Shown in pieces: positions 1 to 10,454 of a stretch of DNA of 64,000 nucleotides (position 1 is its first letter; the number at the start of each line of letters is the position of its first letter). The stretch lies in the NCBI RefSeq assembly GCF_013822795.1, contig NZ_PNLB01000019.1, positions 1 through 64,000 of the forward strand. Reading direction: 5' to 3'. The notes under the pieces are model-generated. The model had not been told where the DNA came from. It did not search any database and saw nothing but the letters and a program-made list of their open reading frames with translations. Source of the DNA: Phenylobacterium sp. (lineage in GTDB: Bacteria; Pseudomonadota; Alphaproteobacteria; Caulobacterales; Caulobacteraceae). A program made the translations under genes and the position numbers.

Positions 1-42
1 CTTGGCCATCGGGATCCTGCCGGCGATTGAAATTCAGAAGGT

Positions 43-116
43 TGGAGCGGGTAGCGGGAATCGAACCCGCATCCTCAGCTTGGAAGGCTGCTGCACTACC
101 ATTGTGCTATACCCGC
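43..116 (-). tRNA. tRNA-Gly (TCC anticodon)
   Basis: Full cloverleaf on the minus strand. The acceptor arm GCGGGTA (110-116) pairs with TACCCGC (47-53), the discriminator base is U, and CCA is encoded (43-45). The anticodon loop reads CTTCCAA, giving anticodon TCC, and the T-arm GGTTCGATTCC is intact. It lies 55 nt downstream of tRNA-Tyr on the same strand, so the two are probably co-transcribed and processed from one precursor. Confidence 0.97.
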
Positions 117-171
117 CGCTGAAGGATGCGCGGGGTCGCGCCAGTCTCCTTAAAGTCACGCTCCGAGTGCG

Positions 172-257
172 TGGTGGGGGAAGCAGGACTCGAACCTGCG
201 AAGGCGTACGCCAGCGGATTTACAGTCCGCCCCCTTTGCCGCTCGGGACATTCCCCC
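172..257 (-). tRNA. tRNA-Tyr (GTA anticodon)
   Basis: An 86-nt class II tRNA with a long variable arm on the minus strand. The acceptor GGGGGAA (251-257) pairs with TTCCCCC (176-182), and CCA is encoded at 172-174. The anticodon loop ACTGTAAAT gives GTA. It stands 90 bp from the divergent rlmB start and upstream of tRNA-Gly. A tRNA-Tyr/tRNA-Gly pair next to rlmB is an arrangement I associate with alphaproteobacteria. Confidence 0.97.
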
Positions 258-347
258 AACGCGCTCGGAGCCAGATCGGAAGCCTGGACACTGCCCCCCG
301 CCTGAGCGAAGAACCCGTCCGGCCCCCGATTTGGAGCGCGTCTTATA

Positions 348-1145
348 GTGTCCTCCCCTCGCGAACGCAACGCGCACTCGAAAGGTCCGAGAAAATCGGG
401 CCAAAGAGCCTTCAACCGCAAGCCAGACAACGGTTCTGACGAGTGGCTGTGGGGCTGGCACGCGGTTGCAGCTGCCCTTTCCAATCGCAAAAGGAGTGCG
501 CCGCAGCGACTCCTGGCCACTCCGGATCGGGCCAAGGAGCTCGAATCTCGATTCGGCCGGCCCAAGACGCTCGAGGTCGTCGAGTCGGCCGCCATCGGCC
601 AGATTCTACCGCAGGGGGCCGTGCACCAGGGGATCGCTCTGCGCATCCCGCTGCTCGAGTCCGTGGCGCTCGAGGACTTCGAGGCCAAGCGCGGCGCAGT
701 GCTGCTGATGCTGGATCAAGTCACCGACCCACAGAACGTCGGCGCCATCCTTCGTTCGGCCGCCGCATTCGGCGCCGCCGGGGTCATTCTCCAGGACCGC
801 CACGCGCCTAAGCTCACGGGCGCGCTCGCCAAGGCGGCTGTGGGCGCCGTCGACAAGATCCCCACCGCCCACGTCGTCAACCTGTCGCGCGCCTTGGAGA
901 CTCTCGCCGACCTCGGCTGGCGGGCGATCGGTCTCGATGGTCACACCGACACCTTTCTGGACCAGGCCCTCGACGGCGGTCCGACAGTGCTGGTGCTAGG
1001 TTCTGAGGGCGAAGGTCTGCGCCGGCTGGTCTCTGAGCACTGCGACGAACTGGCGAAAATCGCCATGCCGGGCGGCTTTGAGAGTCTGAACGTGTCTGCC
1101 GCCGCTGCCGTCGCGCTCTATGAAGCCAGCCGAACCCGATCCTAG
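348..1145 (+). CDS. rlmB: 23S rRNA (guanosine-2'-O)-methyltransferase RlmB, TrmH/SpoU family
   Basis: A 265-residue SPOUT-class RNA methyltransferase that should 2'-O-methylate the conserved guanosine in the peptidyl-transferase region of 23S rRNA using S-adenosylmethionine. An N-terminal substrate-binding domain (about 30-105, starting WLWGWHAVAAAL) precedes the knotted catalytic domain. All three SpoU motifs are present: DPQNVGAILRSAAAFGA (about 127-143), VLGSEGEGL (about 217-225) and MPGGFESLNVSAA (about 240-252). The start is GTG at 348, with GGAG 11 nt upstream. The first 30 residues are basic and probably disordered. It is divergent from tRNA-Tyr, and terC follows 80 bp downstream on the same strand. 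Confidence 0.9.
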   Translation: MSSPRERNAHSKGPRKSGQRAFNRKPDNGSDEWLWGWHAVAAALSNRKRSAPQRLLATPDRAKELESRFGRPKTLEVVESAAIGQILPQGAVHQGIALRIPLLESVALEDFEAKRGAVLLMLDQVTDPQNVGAILRSAAAFGAAGVILQDRHAPKLTGALAKAAVGAVDKIPTAHVVNLSRALETLADLGWRAIGLDGHTDTFLDQALDGGPTVLVLGSEGEGLRRLVSEHCDELAKIAMPGGFESLNVSAAAAVALYEASRTRS

Positions 1146-1226
1146 AAACAGCGATCCAAGGCGAAAGTCGCCAGCCATGCAGCTAACCGGTTGCGGACGC
1201 GCGGCGGCTGACGCATTCAAGGCTCG

Positions 1227-1955
1227 ATGATCGAAACACTCCTCGCCCCAGGCGCCCTCGGCGCGCTCTTCTCCGTGCTGATGATCGACCTGGTTCTGGC
1301 CGGGGACAACGCCGTGGCCGTCGGGCTGGCGGCGGCCGGGCTGCCGCCCGAACAGCGGCGCAAGGCGATTCTATGGGGCCTGGCCGCCGCCGTGACCATG
1401 CGGATCGGCTTTGCCCTGATCACCGCGCAATTGCTCGGCATCGTCGGCCTGCTGTTCGCCGGCGGCCTGCTGCTGCTCTGGGTCTGCTGGAAGATGTGGC
1501 GCGAGCTGCGCGAACAGGCCGCCCATGACGAGGCCATCGCCGGCGCAGTGATGGATGCCGATCCCTCCACCGAACCGTCGCCCGACGCCGTCGCGCGCCA
1601 GCCGAAGACCTTCCGCGCCGCCTTCACCCAGATCCTGATCGCCGACCTGTCGATGTCGCTGGACAACGTGCTGGCCGTCGCCGGCGCCGCGCGCGAACAT
1701 CCGGCCATCCTGGTGTTCGGGCTGCTGCTCTCCATCGCGCTGATGGGCGTGGCCGCCAGCTACATCGCCCGCCTGCTGCATAAGTACCGCTGGATCGGCT
1801 ACATCGGCCTGGCCATCGTGCTTTACGTCGCCCTGCACATGATGTGGCAGGGACACCAGGACATCATCAGCGACCTTGGCTACCGCCCCTCCTACAACGC
1901 TGTGATGCCCGACTTCCTGGACATCAAGCCAGAGGCGCCGGCCCCTGCGCACTAG
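1227..1955 (+). CDS. TerC/YjbE-type integral membrane protein
   Basis: A 242-residue polytopic inner-membrane protein of the TerC family, whose members are linked to metal (Mn2+) export or metalation of exported enzymes; the substrate here cannot be read from sequence. Family signatures are the two internally repeated acidic motifs, DLVLAGDNAVAVGLA (about 15-29) and DLSMSLDNVLAVAGA (about 137-151). They lie in paired hydrophobic segments and supply the conserved Asp residues. A cytoplasmic charged loop (about 90-128) separates the halves. No Mn riboswitch of the yybP-ykoY type is visible in the 80-bp upstream gap. The gene is followed by a strong intrinsic terminator at 1977. Confidence 0.85.
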   Translation: MIETLLAPGALGALFSVLMIDLVLAGDNAVAVGLAAAGLPPEQRRKAILWGLAAAVTMRIGFALITAQLLGIVGLLFAGGLLLLWVCWKMWRELREQAAHDEAIAGAVMDADPSTEPSPDAVARQPKTFRAAFTQILIADLSMSLDNVLAVAGAAREHPAILVFGLLLSIALMGVAASYIARLLHKYRWIGYIGLAIVLYVALHMMWQGHQDIISDLGYRPSYNAVMPDFLDIKPEAPAPAH

Positions 1956-1976
1956 CCGCTTCGAAGATCGACACAG

Positions 1977-2008
1977 CGCCGCCGAGCCCAGGGTTCGGCG
2001 GCGTTTTT
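1977..2008 (+). terminator. Rho-independent terminator after terC
   Basis: A perfect 9-bp stem, CGCCGCCGA (1977-1985) with TCGGCGGCG (1995-2003), around a 9-nt loop and followed by TTTTT (2004-2008). It ends terC transcription just before the convergent arsR-type gene. Confidence 0.9.
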
Positions 2009-2016
2009 GATTCCGG

Positions 2017-2319
2017 CTAGACTGTCTCGGCGATCCGCCGCGTGGCCTCAGCGATCACCGCCTCGTCGCGACGATAGAACGTCCACTGCTTGATCCGCTT
2101 GGGCGCCACCAACCTGGCCTGCACCAGCAGGCGCATGTGCTCGCTGAGCGTTGGAGCGCTGACGCCTAGCTTGTCGGCGATGAACACCCCGCACACCCCA
2201 TCCTCGACCAGGTCGCCATGCACCTGCGGCGGAAAATGCGCCGTCGGGTCCTTCAGCCAGTCGAGGATTTGCAGCCGGCGCTCATTGGCCAGGGCGCGGA
2301 GCAGGTCTGCGATTTCCAT
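2017..2319 (-). CDS. ArsR-family winged-helix transcriptional regulator
   Basis: A 100-residue single-domain winged-helix repressor. The N-terminal helix (IADLLRALANERRLQILDWL, 3-22) and the recognition segment KLGVSAPTLSEHMRLL are typical ArsR features. The metal-binding CxC motif of the SmtB/ArsR sensors is absent, with only one Cys near residue 43, so it probably senses something other than a thiophilic metal, or acts through a different site. It is divergent from the phzF-like gene, with 66 bp between starts. A short inverted repeat at 2343 lies in that gap, so it probably represses the PhzF-EamA pair and itself. Confidence 0.88.
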   Translation of the reverse strand: MEIADLLRALANERRLQILDWLKDPTAHFPPQVHGDLVEDGVCGVFIADKLGVSAPTLSEHMRLLVQARLVAPKRIKQWTFYRRDEAVIAEATRRIAETV

Positions 2320-2342
2320 TTCGGCACTTTGCCAATCGACTA

Positions 2343-2355
2343 ACTTATGTCAAGT
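2343..2355. promoter_or_regulatory. Candidate ArsR operator
   Basis: The inverted repeat ACTT-ATGTC-AAGT sits between the divergent arsR-type and phzF-type genes, and imperfect symmetry extends outward (GACTAACTT against AAGTCAGAG). It covers an upstream in-frame ATG at 2347, which favours the downstream phzF start at 2386. The repeat is short, so confidence is low. Confidence 0.3.
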
Positions 2356-2385
2356 CAGAGGCCCCTTCCCGCCTGGACGCGCAAC

Positions 2386-3252
2386 ATGGCCAGCTATCCG
2401 TTCGTCACCCTCGACGTGTTCACCGACACCCGCTTCGGCGGCAATCCGTTGGCCGTATTCACCGACGCCCGCGGCCTCACCGACGCGCAGATGCAGCTGC
2501 TCGCCGCCGAGATGAACCTCTCGGAGACGACCTTCATCCTGCCGCCGCAGGACCCGGCCAACACCGCCCGCGTGCGCATCTTCAACCGCACGGCCGAAAT
2601 GCCGTTCGCCGGGCACCCGTCGGTCGGCACCGGCTGGGTGCTGTCGCAGATGGGCAAAGGCCAGACCCTGCGCCTGGAGGTCCCCGCTGGCATCGTCGAG
2701 GTCAGCATCGAGGACGGCGGCGGCGTCATCGCTGCGCCGCAAGCCTTGTCGCTCGGCGTCGAACTGCCGGTCGAGCGGATCGCCGCCTGCGCCGGCCTGA
2801 CGCCCGCCGACATCGTCGTCGACGCCCACCGCCCGGTCGAAGCCACCGTCGGCGTCACCTTCGTCATCGCCCAGGTGACTCCGGAGGCGCTGGCGCGCGC
2901 CGCCCCCGACCTCTCGGCCTTCCGCCAGGCGGCGCTGGATCTGCCGGAGTTCGGCGATCGCCTGTCGCTGCACCTCTACGCCGAGGAGGCCCCCGGAAGC
3001 CTGCGCGCGCGCATGTTCGCCCCCAACTCCGGCACGGTCGAAGATCCCGCCACCGGCAGCGCCAACGCCACTCTCGCCGCGCTGCTGCTCTCACTCTGCG
3101 ACGCCCCCGAAGGCGCCTGGGACATCGTGCAGGGCGTCGAGATGGGCCGGCCTTCACGGCTGCGGGCGACCGCGCGGCGCGGCGCCGACGGCGTCCGCGC
3201 CACCATCGGCGGCGGCTGCGTGCCGGTGCTGAGCGGCCAAGCCAGCGTCTGA
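2386..3252 (+). CDS. PhzF family isomerase/epimerase
   Basis: A 288-residue member of the PhzF/DAPF-fold family, which carries out acid-base isomerisations on small metabolites; the substrate is unknown. Visible marks are the N-terminal FVTLDVFTDTRFGGNPLAVF, the catalytic glutamate in NLSETTFI, the FAGHPSVGTGWVL segment and the C-terminal DPATGSANATLAALL motif. I place the start at ATG 2386 because family members begin right at this strand. An in-frame ATG at 2347 would add 13 residues but lies within a putative operator. The stop overlaps the next ATG by one base (TGATG), implying translational coupling to the EamA transporter. Confidence 0.88.
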   Translation: MASYPFVTLDVFTDTRFGGNPLAVFTDARGLTDAQMQLLAAEMNLSETTFILPPQDPANTARVRIFNRTAEMPFAGHPSVGTGWVLSQMGKGQTLRLEVPAGIVEVSIEDGGGVIAAPQALSLGVELPVERIAACAGLTPADIVVDAHRPVEATVGVTFVIAQVTPEALARAAPDLSAFRQAALDLPEFGDRLSLHLYAEEAPGSLRARMFAPNSGTVEDPATGSANATLAALLLSLCDAPEGAWDIVQGVEMGRPSRLRATARRGADGVRATIGGGCVPVLSGQASV

Positions 3253-4169
3253 TGGCCCCGCGCAAGCCCCTCGACCTGTTCGCCTTCAGCGTCATGGTCG
3301 CTCTGTGCCTGTGCTGGGGCTTTCAGCAGATCGCCGTGAAGCTGATCGCCGCCGACATCACACCGGTGATGCAGATGGCGCTGCGCTCAGGCATGGCCGC
3401 CGTCGTGCTTGGCGCCGTCACATTCCGCAACGAGGGCCCCCGCGCCTTCGCCGACGGCACCCTGCCCGCCGGCCTGCTGGTCGGGCTGCTGTTCGGACTG
3501 GAGTTCCTGTTCATCGCCCAGGGGCTGGTGCTGACCAGCGCCTCGCACATGGTCGTCTTCCTCTACAGCGCCCCGATCTTCTCGGCGCTCGGCCTGCATC
3601 TACGGTTTCGCGAGGAGCGCCTGAAGCTGCTGCAGTGGATCGGCGTCGCCGTCGCCTTCGGCGGCATCGCCGTCTCGTTCCTCGGCGCGGGCGAGCAGGT
3701 CAGCAGCGACATGCTGATCGGCGATGCGATGGGCCTGCTGGCGGGCCTTGCCTGGGGCCTCACCACGGTCGCGATCCGCGGCTCGCGCCTGTCCGAGGCT
3801 CCGGCGGTGAAGACCCTGTTCTATCAGGTCGCCTTCGCCGGGGTGATCCTGCTCGGGATCGCCGCCCTGCGCGGCGAGACCGGGGTCAACCTGACCCCGG
3901 CGGTAGCCCTGAACCTTGGCTTCCAGACCATCGTCATCACGCTGATCAGCTACGTGATCTGGTTCTGGCTGTTGCGGAAGTACCTGGCTTCGCGGCTGTC
4001 GATCCTGTCGTTCCTGACGCCGCTGTTCGGCGTCGTCTTCAGCGTCGTGGTGCTGCACGAGCCGCTGGAGCCGGCTTTCGTCGCCGGCGCTCTGCTGGTC
4101 CTGGCCGGGATCAGCCTGGTGAGCGGGGCCGAACTGCTGCGCGACCGCTTGGGCCGCGCAGCTGTCTGA
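3252..4169 (+). CDS. EamA/DMT-superfamily transporter
   Basis: A 305-residue inner-membrane protein with two tandem EamA repeats and about ten hydrophobic segments. The first repeat starts near residue 10 (FSVMVALCLCWGFQQIAVKL), the second near residue 155 (DAMGLLAGLAWGLTTVAIRG). DMT carriers of this size usually export amino acids or related metabolites. Translational coupling to the PhzF-family enzyme suggests the pair handles one compound, perhaps disposing of a metabolite, under the divergent ArsR regulator. The gene converges on metG with only 6 bp between stops. Confidence 0.87.
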   Translation: MAPRKPLDLFAFSVMVALCLCWGFQQIAVKLIAADITPVMQMALRSGMAAVVLGAVTFRNEGPRAFADGTLPAGLLVGLLFGLEFLFIAQGLVLTSASHMVVFLYSAPIFSALGLHLRFREERLKLLQWIGVAVAFGGIAVSFLGAGEQVSSDMLIGDAMGLLAGLAWGLTTVAIRGSRLSEAPAVKTLFYQVAFAGVILLGIAALRGETGVNLTPAVALNLGFQTIVITLISYVIWFWLLRKYLASRLSILSFLTPLFGVVFSVVVLHEPLEPAFVAGALLVLAGISLVSGAELLRDRLGRAAV

Positions 4170-4175
4170 GCCGCC

Positions 4176-5990
<1,815 letters not shown>

Positions 5991-6052
5991 GGCTTCTCTC
6001 GTAATGAGGAGGGAGCGCGGCTTATAGGGCGCAGGGTCGGTTCGTGAAAGCG

Positions 6053-6406
6053 CTAGAGCGGCCCCTTGAAGATGAAGACGGCGCCCGCGGCGATCAGCGC
6101 GAAGCCGATCATATGGTTCAACGTGAACCGCTCGCCCAGATAGGTGATCGAAAACACCGCGAACACGGCCAGGGTGATCACCTCCTGCATCGTCTTGAGT
6201 TCGGCCGGTGAATAGACCTCGCGGCCGATGCGATTGGCCGGCACCGCCAGGCAGTATTCGAAAAAGGCGATTCCCCAACTGACCAGCACCAGCAGCCAGA
6301 TGGGCCGGTGCTCGACCTTCAGATGCCCGTACCAGGCGAAGGTCATGAAGATGTTGGAGGCGACGAGCAGCAGGATCGGGGCGATCATCGCCATCGAGGT
6401 AGGCAT
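6053..6406 (-). CDS. DUF486 (DMT-like) small membrane protein
   Basis: A 117-residue, four-helix inner-membrane protein of the DUF486 family, distantly related to small DMT transporters; function not known. Recognisable parts are [13 protein letters not shown] (residues about 16-28), the [18 protein letters not shown] segment and a C-terminal helix, [17 protein letters not shown]. The start is ATG 6406 because AAGGAG lies 8 nt upstream and family members begin here; an upstream in-frame codon would add an unlikely polar leader. It may be co-transcribed with metG. Confidence 0.85.
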   Translation of the reverse strand: MPTSMAMIAPILLLVASNIFMTFAWYGHLKVEHRPIWLLVLVSWGIAFFEYCLAVPANRIGREVYSPAELKTMQEVITLAVFAVFSITYLGERFTLNHMIGFALIAAGAVFIFKGPL

Positions 6407-6489
6407 CGGAAGCGCTCCTTGCGCATTAGCACTTAAAATCTGTCGGCTTGGCCCTATAAGCTGCCCTTCGGGCAAGTTGGAGAGTGGGC

Positions 6490-7599
6490 ATGTGGACGAA
6501 GGCGCTGGGCACGGCTGCTGTCCTGGCTATGAGCGTGACGCTGGCCGCCTGCGGCCAGGGCGGCGGCGCGGCCAAGGAGCAAACCCTCAAGATCTATAAC
6601 TGGTCGGACTATATCGATCCGCAGATCCTCGCCGATTTCACCAAGGAAACCGGGATCAAGGTCCAGTACGACACCTTCGATTCCAACGAGATCCTGGAGA
6701 CCAAGGTCCTGCAGGGCAACACCGGCTACGACATCGTCGCGCCGTCAAACCACAACATCCCCCGCTACATCATCGCGGGCGCGATCGCTCCGCTCGACAA
6801 GTCCAAGCTGCCGAACAACAAGAACCTGTGGCCCGATATCATGAGCCACATGGAGCCCTTCGATCCGGGCCAGAAGTACACTGTCCCCTACATGTGGGGC
6901 ACCATCGGCATCGGCTACAACGTCAAGGAAGTGGCCAAGCGCCTGCCGGGCGTGAACATCGACAGCTGGTCGGTGGTGTTCGATCCGGCCAACCTCGCCA
7001 AGCTCAAGGATTGCGGCGTCTACTATCTCGACGCGTCCGAGGACATGTACGCCGTCGCCCTGAACTATCTGGGCAAGGATCCCAATTCCAAGAACGTCGC
7101 CGACTATCAGGCCGCCACCGACATGATGGTCAAGGCGCGCCCGTTCATCCGCAAGTTCCACTCCTCGGAATACGTCGAGGCCCTGGCCAACGGCGACATC
7201 TGCGTGGCGGTCGGCTACTCGGGCGACATCCTCCAGGCCAAGACCCGGGCTGAAGAAGCCAAGAACGGCGTCGAACTGGCCTATGTCATTCCCAAGGAAG
7301 GCAGCCAGGTCTGGTTCGACGTGTTCGCCATCCCCGCTGACGCGCCCAACCCGACCGCGGCCTACAAATTCCTCGACTACATGCTGCGGCCGGAGGTCAT
7401 CGCCAAGGCGTCGAACTACACCCAGTACGCCAACGCCAATCTGCCGGCGACGCCGATGGTCGACGCCTCGGTGCGAGGCGATCCGAACGTCTATCCGACG
7501 CCTGACCTCTTCAAGCGTCTGTTCGTGACCACCACCAAGGACCAGGCCCTGCTGCGCGAAGTCACGCGCATGTGGACCCGCGTGCAGACCGGCCAGTAG
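6490..7599 (+). CDS. potF: Polyamine ABC transporter substrate-binding lipoprotein (PotF-like)
   Basis: A 369-residue periplasmic binding protein of the spermidine/putrescine (PotD/PotF) family. It has a lipoprotein signal with lipobox LAAC (Cys21), so it is probably tethered to the inner membrane rather than free. The mature start KIYNWSDYIDPQILADF is the family hallmark. Further signatures are YDIVAPSNHNIPRYI and the PYMWGTIGIGYN ligand-cleft segment. The start is ATG 6490 with GGAG 7 nt upstream; a GTG at 6484 would add two residues. It is first in a tight four-gene operon with the ATPase and two permeases. The exact substrate is inferred from family only. Confidence 0.92.
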   Translation: MWTKALGTAAVLAMSVTLAACGQGGGAAKEQTLKIYNWSDYIDPQILADFTKETGIKVQYDTFDSNEILETKVLQGNTGYDIVAPSNHNIPRYIIAGAIAPLDKSKLPNNKNLWPDIMSHMEPFDPGQKYTVPYMWGTIGIGYNVKEVAKRLPGVNIDSWSVVFDPANLAKLKDCGVYYLDASEDMYAVALNYLGKDPNSKNVADYQAATDMMVKARPFIRKFHSSEYVEALANGDICVAVGYSGDILQAKTRAEEAKNGVELAYVIPKEGSQVWFDVFAIPADAPNPTAAYKFLDYMLRPEVIAKASNYTQYANANLPATPMVDASVRGDPNVYPTPDLFKRLFVTTTKDQALLREVTRMWTRVQTGQ

Positions 7600-7609
7600 G
7601 AAGCGGTAG

Positions 7610-8773
7610 ATGACCGAACGCAGCCGCCCGCGCCTGAACATCGGCGCGGTCCGTTCGACCTTCGCGCCCTGGGCCGATCCCACGGCCAAGCCCCTGGTGC
7701 GCTTCGAAAACGTCGTGAAGCGGTTCGACGGCGAGACCGCCGTCAACGGCGTCTCGCTCGACATCTACCCCGGCGAGTTCTTCGCCCTGCTCGGCCCATC
7801 CGGCTGCGGCAAGACTACGCTCATGCGTCTGCTGGCCGGCTTCGAGACACCGGACGAGGGCCGCGTGCTGTTGGCGGGCGAGGATCTGGCCGGCAAACGC
7901 CCGCACGAGCGGCCGGTCAACATGATGTTCCAGTCCTACGCGCTGTTCCCCCACCTGAGCGTGGAACGGAACATCGCCTTCGGGCTGAAGCAGCAGGGCA
8001 TGCCCAAGGACGAGATCGCCGCCCGCGTGAGCGAGATGCTCTCGCTGGTGCGTCTCGACGGCCTGGCCAAGCGCAAGCCGCACCAGCTGTCCGGCGGTCA
8101 GCGCCAGCGCGTCGCCCTTGCCCGCGCGATCGCCCCGCGCCCGAAAATGTTGCTGCTCGACGAGCCGCTGGCCGCGCTCGACAAGAAGCTGCGCGAGGAG
8201 ACCCAATGGGAGCTGATGGCCCTGCAGCAGCAGTTGGGCATGACCTTCCTGATCGTCACCCACGACCAGGAAGAGGCCATGGTCACCGCCGACCGCATCG
8301 CGGTGATGCGCTCGGGCCAGATCGTGCAGATGGGCCGTCCCGCCGACGTCTACGAGGCGCCCAACTCGCGCTACGTGGCTGACTTCATCGGCGACGTGAA
8401 CATCTTCGAGGGCGTGGCCGAGCATGCCGATGGACTCTCCGTGCGCCTGGCCAGCGCCGAGTCCCCCCAAGGTTTCGACATCGTCGAGGACGACCGCATC
8501 CCGCTCGGTTCGACCGCCTGGCTCGCCGTGCGGCCGGAAAAGATTCTGGTCCATCTGGACGAGCCGCCGCCCGGTCCCAACCGCATGGCCGGCAAGGTGG
8601 CCGATATCGGCTATCTCGGCGACTGGACGACCTATCTGGTCGAATTGGAAAGCGGCCGTACGATCCGCGCGGCCCGCGCCAACGCCACGCGCTTCGTCGA
8701 CCGCCCCGTCGACTGGGACGACCAGGTCTGGCTGACCTTCGCCCGCGATGCGGGCGTGGTGCTGACCCAGTGA
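7610..8773 (+). CDS. potG: Polyamine ABC transporter ATP-binding protein (PotG/PotA-like)
   Basis: A 387-residue ATPase that energises the polyamine importer. Walker A GPSGCGKTT (about 63-71), Q-loop MMFQSYALFPHL, signature LSGGQRQRVALARA (about 162-175), Walker B MLLLDEP and the H-loop VTHDQEEA are all intact. A C-terminal TOBE-type regulatory domain (about 300-380) follows. The N-terminal extension of about 30 residues before the core is also seen in PotG-type proteins. The gene starts 10 bp after potF, and its stop TGA overlaps the GTG start of the next permease by 4 nt. Confidence 0.93.
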   Translation: MTERSRPRLNIGAVRSTFAPWADPTAKPLVRFENVVKRFDGETAVNGVSLDIYPGEFFALLGPSGCGKTTLMRLLAGFETPDEGRVLLAGEDLAGKRPHERPVNMMFQSYALFPHLSVERNIAFGLKQQGMPKDEIAARVSEMLSLVRLDGLAKRKPHQLSGGQRQRVALARAIAPRPKMLLLDEPLAALDKKLREETQWELMALQQQLGMTFLIVTHDQEEAMVTADRIAVMRSGQIVQMGRPADVYEAPNSRYVADFIGDVNIFEGVAEHADGLSVRLASAESPQGFDIVEDDRIPLGSTAWLAVRPEKILVHLDEPPPGPNRMAGKVADIGYLGDWTTYLVELESGRTIRAARANATRFVDRPVDWDDQVWLTFARDAGVVLTQ

Positions 8774-9669
8774 AGGCCCGCCGCGACCGGACGAGCCTGA
8801 CGGCGCTGGCGCCGTTCCTCTGGCTCGGCCTGTTCTTCCTGTTCCCGTTCCTGTTGGTGGCCAAGCTGTCGCTGTCGGAGACGGCCCTGGCCATGCCGCC
8901 CTACGCGCCGCGCCTGGATTGGTCGCAGGGCATCGCTGGGCTGAAGGCCTTCCTGGCCGGCCTCGACTTTGAAACCTACGCCCGGCTGCCGACCGACCGG
9001 CTCTATGTCGTCGCCTACCTCTCCAGCCTGAAGTTCGCAGGCGTCGCCACCTTCATCCTGCTGCTGCTCGGCTATCCCCTGGCCTATGCAATGGCGCGCT
9101 GCACGCCCTCGGTGCGTAGGGCGCTGCTGATGGCGGTGATCCTGCCGTTCTGGACCAGCTTCCTGATCCGGGTCTACGCGCTGATCGGCATCCTCAAGCC
9201 GGAGGGCCTGCTGAACGTCGCCCTGCGCGCCGTCGGCCTTGGACCGGTCTCGTTGCTCAACACCGACACCGCCATCTACATCGGCCTAGTCTACGCCTAC
9301 CTGCCGTTCATGGTGCTGCCGCTCTATGCGGTGCTCGAGCGCCAGCAGCACGACCTGCTGGAAGCGGCCGCCGACCTCGGTTGCACCCCGCTCGAAGCGT
9401 TCTGGCGCGTGACCTTCCCGCTCTCCCTGCCCGGCGTGGCCGCCGGCTCTCTGCTCTGCTTCATCCCGATGGTCGGCGAGTTCGTGATCCCCGACCTGCT
9501 TGGGGGATCCTCGACGCTGATGCTCGGCAAGACCATCTGGACCGAATTCTTCGCAAACCGCGATTGGCCCGCCGCCTCGGCGGTGGCGATCGTGCTGCTG
9601 TTCACCCTGGTGATCCCGATCGTGCTCTACCAGCGCCAGCAGGCCAAGCTGACGGAGCTCGGGCGATGA
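8770..9669 (+). CDS. potH: Polyamine ABC transporter permease (PotH/PotB-like)
   Basis: A 299-residue inner-membrane permease with six predicted helices and a periplasmic loop after the first (about 35-80). The EAA loop contacting the ATPase reads EAAADLGCTPLEAFWRVTFPLSLPG (about 198-222). The start is GTG 8770, coupled to the ATPase stop (GTGA), and its own stop overlaps the next ATG (ATGA). It pairs with the following permease to make the heterodimeric channel. Confidence 0.92.
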   Translation: MKARRDRTSLTALAPFLWLGLFFLFPFLLVAKLSLSETALAMPPYAPRLDWSQGIAGLKAFLAGLDFETYARLPTDRLYVVAYLSSLKFAGVATFILLLLGYPLAYAMARCTPSVRRALLMAVILPFWTSFLIRVYALIGILKPEGLLNVALRAVGLGPVSLLNTDTAIYIGLVYAYLPFMVLPLYAVLERQQHDLLEAAADLGCTPLEAFWRVTFPLSLPGVAAGSLLCFIPMVGEFVIPDLLGGSSTLMLGKTIWTEFFANRDWPAASAVAIVLLFTLVIPIVLYQRQQAKLTELGR

Positions 9670-10454
9670 AGCGCGGGCTGACGGGCTTCAACATCGCCGC
9701 TCTCGTCGTCGGGTTCGGGTTCCTCTACCTGCCGATCGTCCTGCTCGTGATCTACTCGTTCAACGCCAGCCGGCTGGTGACGGTGTGGGGCGGGTTCTCG
9801 ACCCGCTGGTACGCGTCGCTGTTCCGCAACGAGCAACTGCTGGACGCGATCTGGGTGACCTTCCGGGTCGGGCTGATTTCGGCGACCATCGCCACCATCC
9901 TCGGCACGCTGGCGGCCATCGCCCTCGTCCGGGCGAGACATTTCCGCGGCCGCACGGTCTTCTCGGGCATGGTGTTCGCGCCGCTGGTCATGCCCGAGGT
10001 GATCCTCGGCCTGTCGCTGCTGCTGCTGTTCGTCTCGCTCGGCATGCCGCGCGGCTTCTGGACCGTGACCGTGAGCCACGCGACCATCACCATGTGCTAC
10101 GCCTGCGTGGTCATCCAGGCGCGGCTCGCAGCCTTCGACCAGCAGCTCGAAGAGGCGGCCCAGGATCTGGGCTGCCCGCCGATCAAGTCATTCTTCCTGG
10201 TCACCCTGCCCAACATCGCCCCGGCCGTGGCGGCGGCCTGGATGCTGGCTTTCACGCTCTCCCTCGATGACCTGGTGATCGCCAGCTTCACCTCGGGGCC
10301 TGGGGCGACCACCCTGCCGATGCGGATCTACAGCCAGGTGCGCCTGGGGGTCAGCCCAGAGATCAACGCCGTCTCGACCCTGCTGATCGGACTGGTCGCC
10401 ACCGGCGTTATCGCCGTCTATCTCTTCCAGCTGCGCCGCAAGACTGACGACTAA
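9666..10454 (+). CDS. potI: Polyamine ABC transporter permease (PotI/PotC-like)
   Basis: A 262-residue partner permease beginning MKRGLTGFNIAALVVGFGF. It carries the typical IYSFNASRLVTVWGGFSTRWY segment after helix 1 and an EAA loop EEAAQDLGCPPIKSFFLVTLP. ATG 9666 overlaps the potH stop by 4 nt. It is last in the potFGHI-like operon. Its 3' end overlaps the convergent cytochrome c gene by 4 bp, leaving no room for a terminator between them. Confidence 0.92.
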   Translation: MKRGLTGFNIAALVVGFGFLYLPIVLLVIYSFNASRLVTVWGGFSTRWYASLFRNEQLLDAIWVTFRVGLISATIATILGTLAAIALVRARHFRGRTVFSGMVFAPLVMPEVILGLSLLLLFVSLGMPRGFWTVTVSHATITMCYACVVIQARLAAFDQQLEEAAQDLGCPPIKSFFLVTLPNIAPAVAAAWMLAFTLSLDDLVIASFTSGPGATTLPMRIYSQVRLGVSPEINAVSTLLIGLVATGVIAVYLFQLRRKTDD

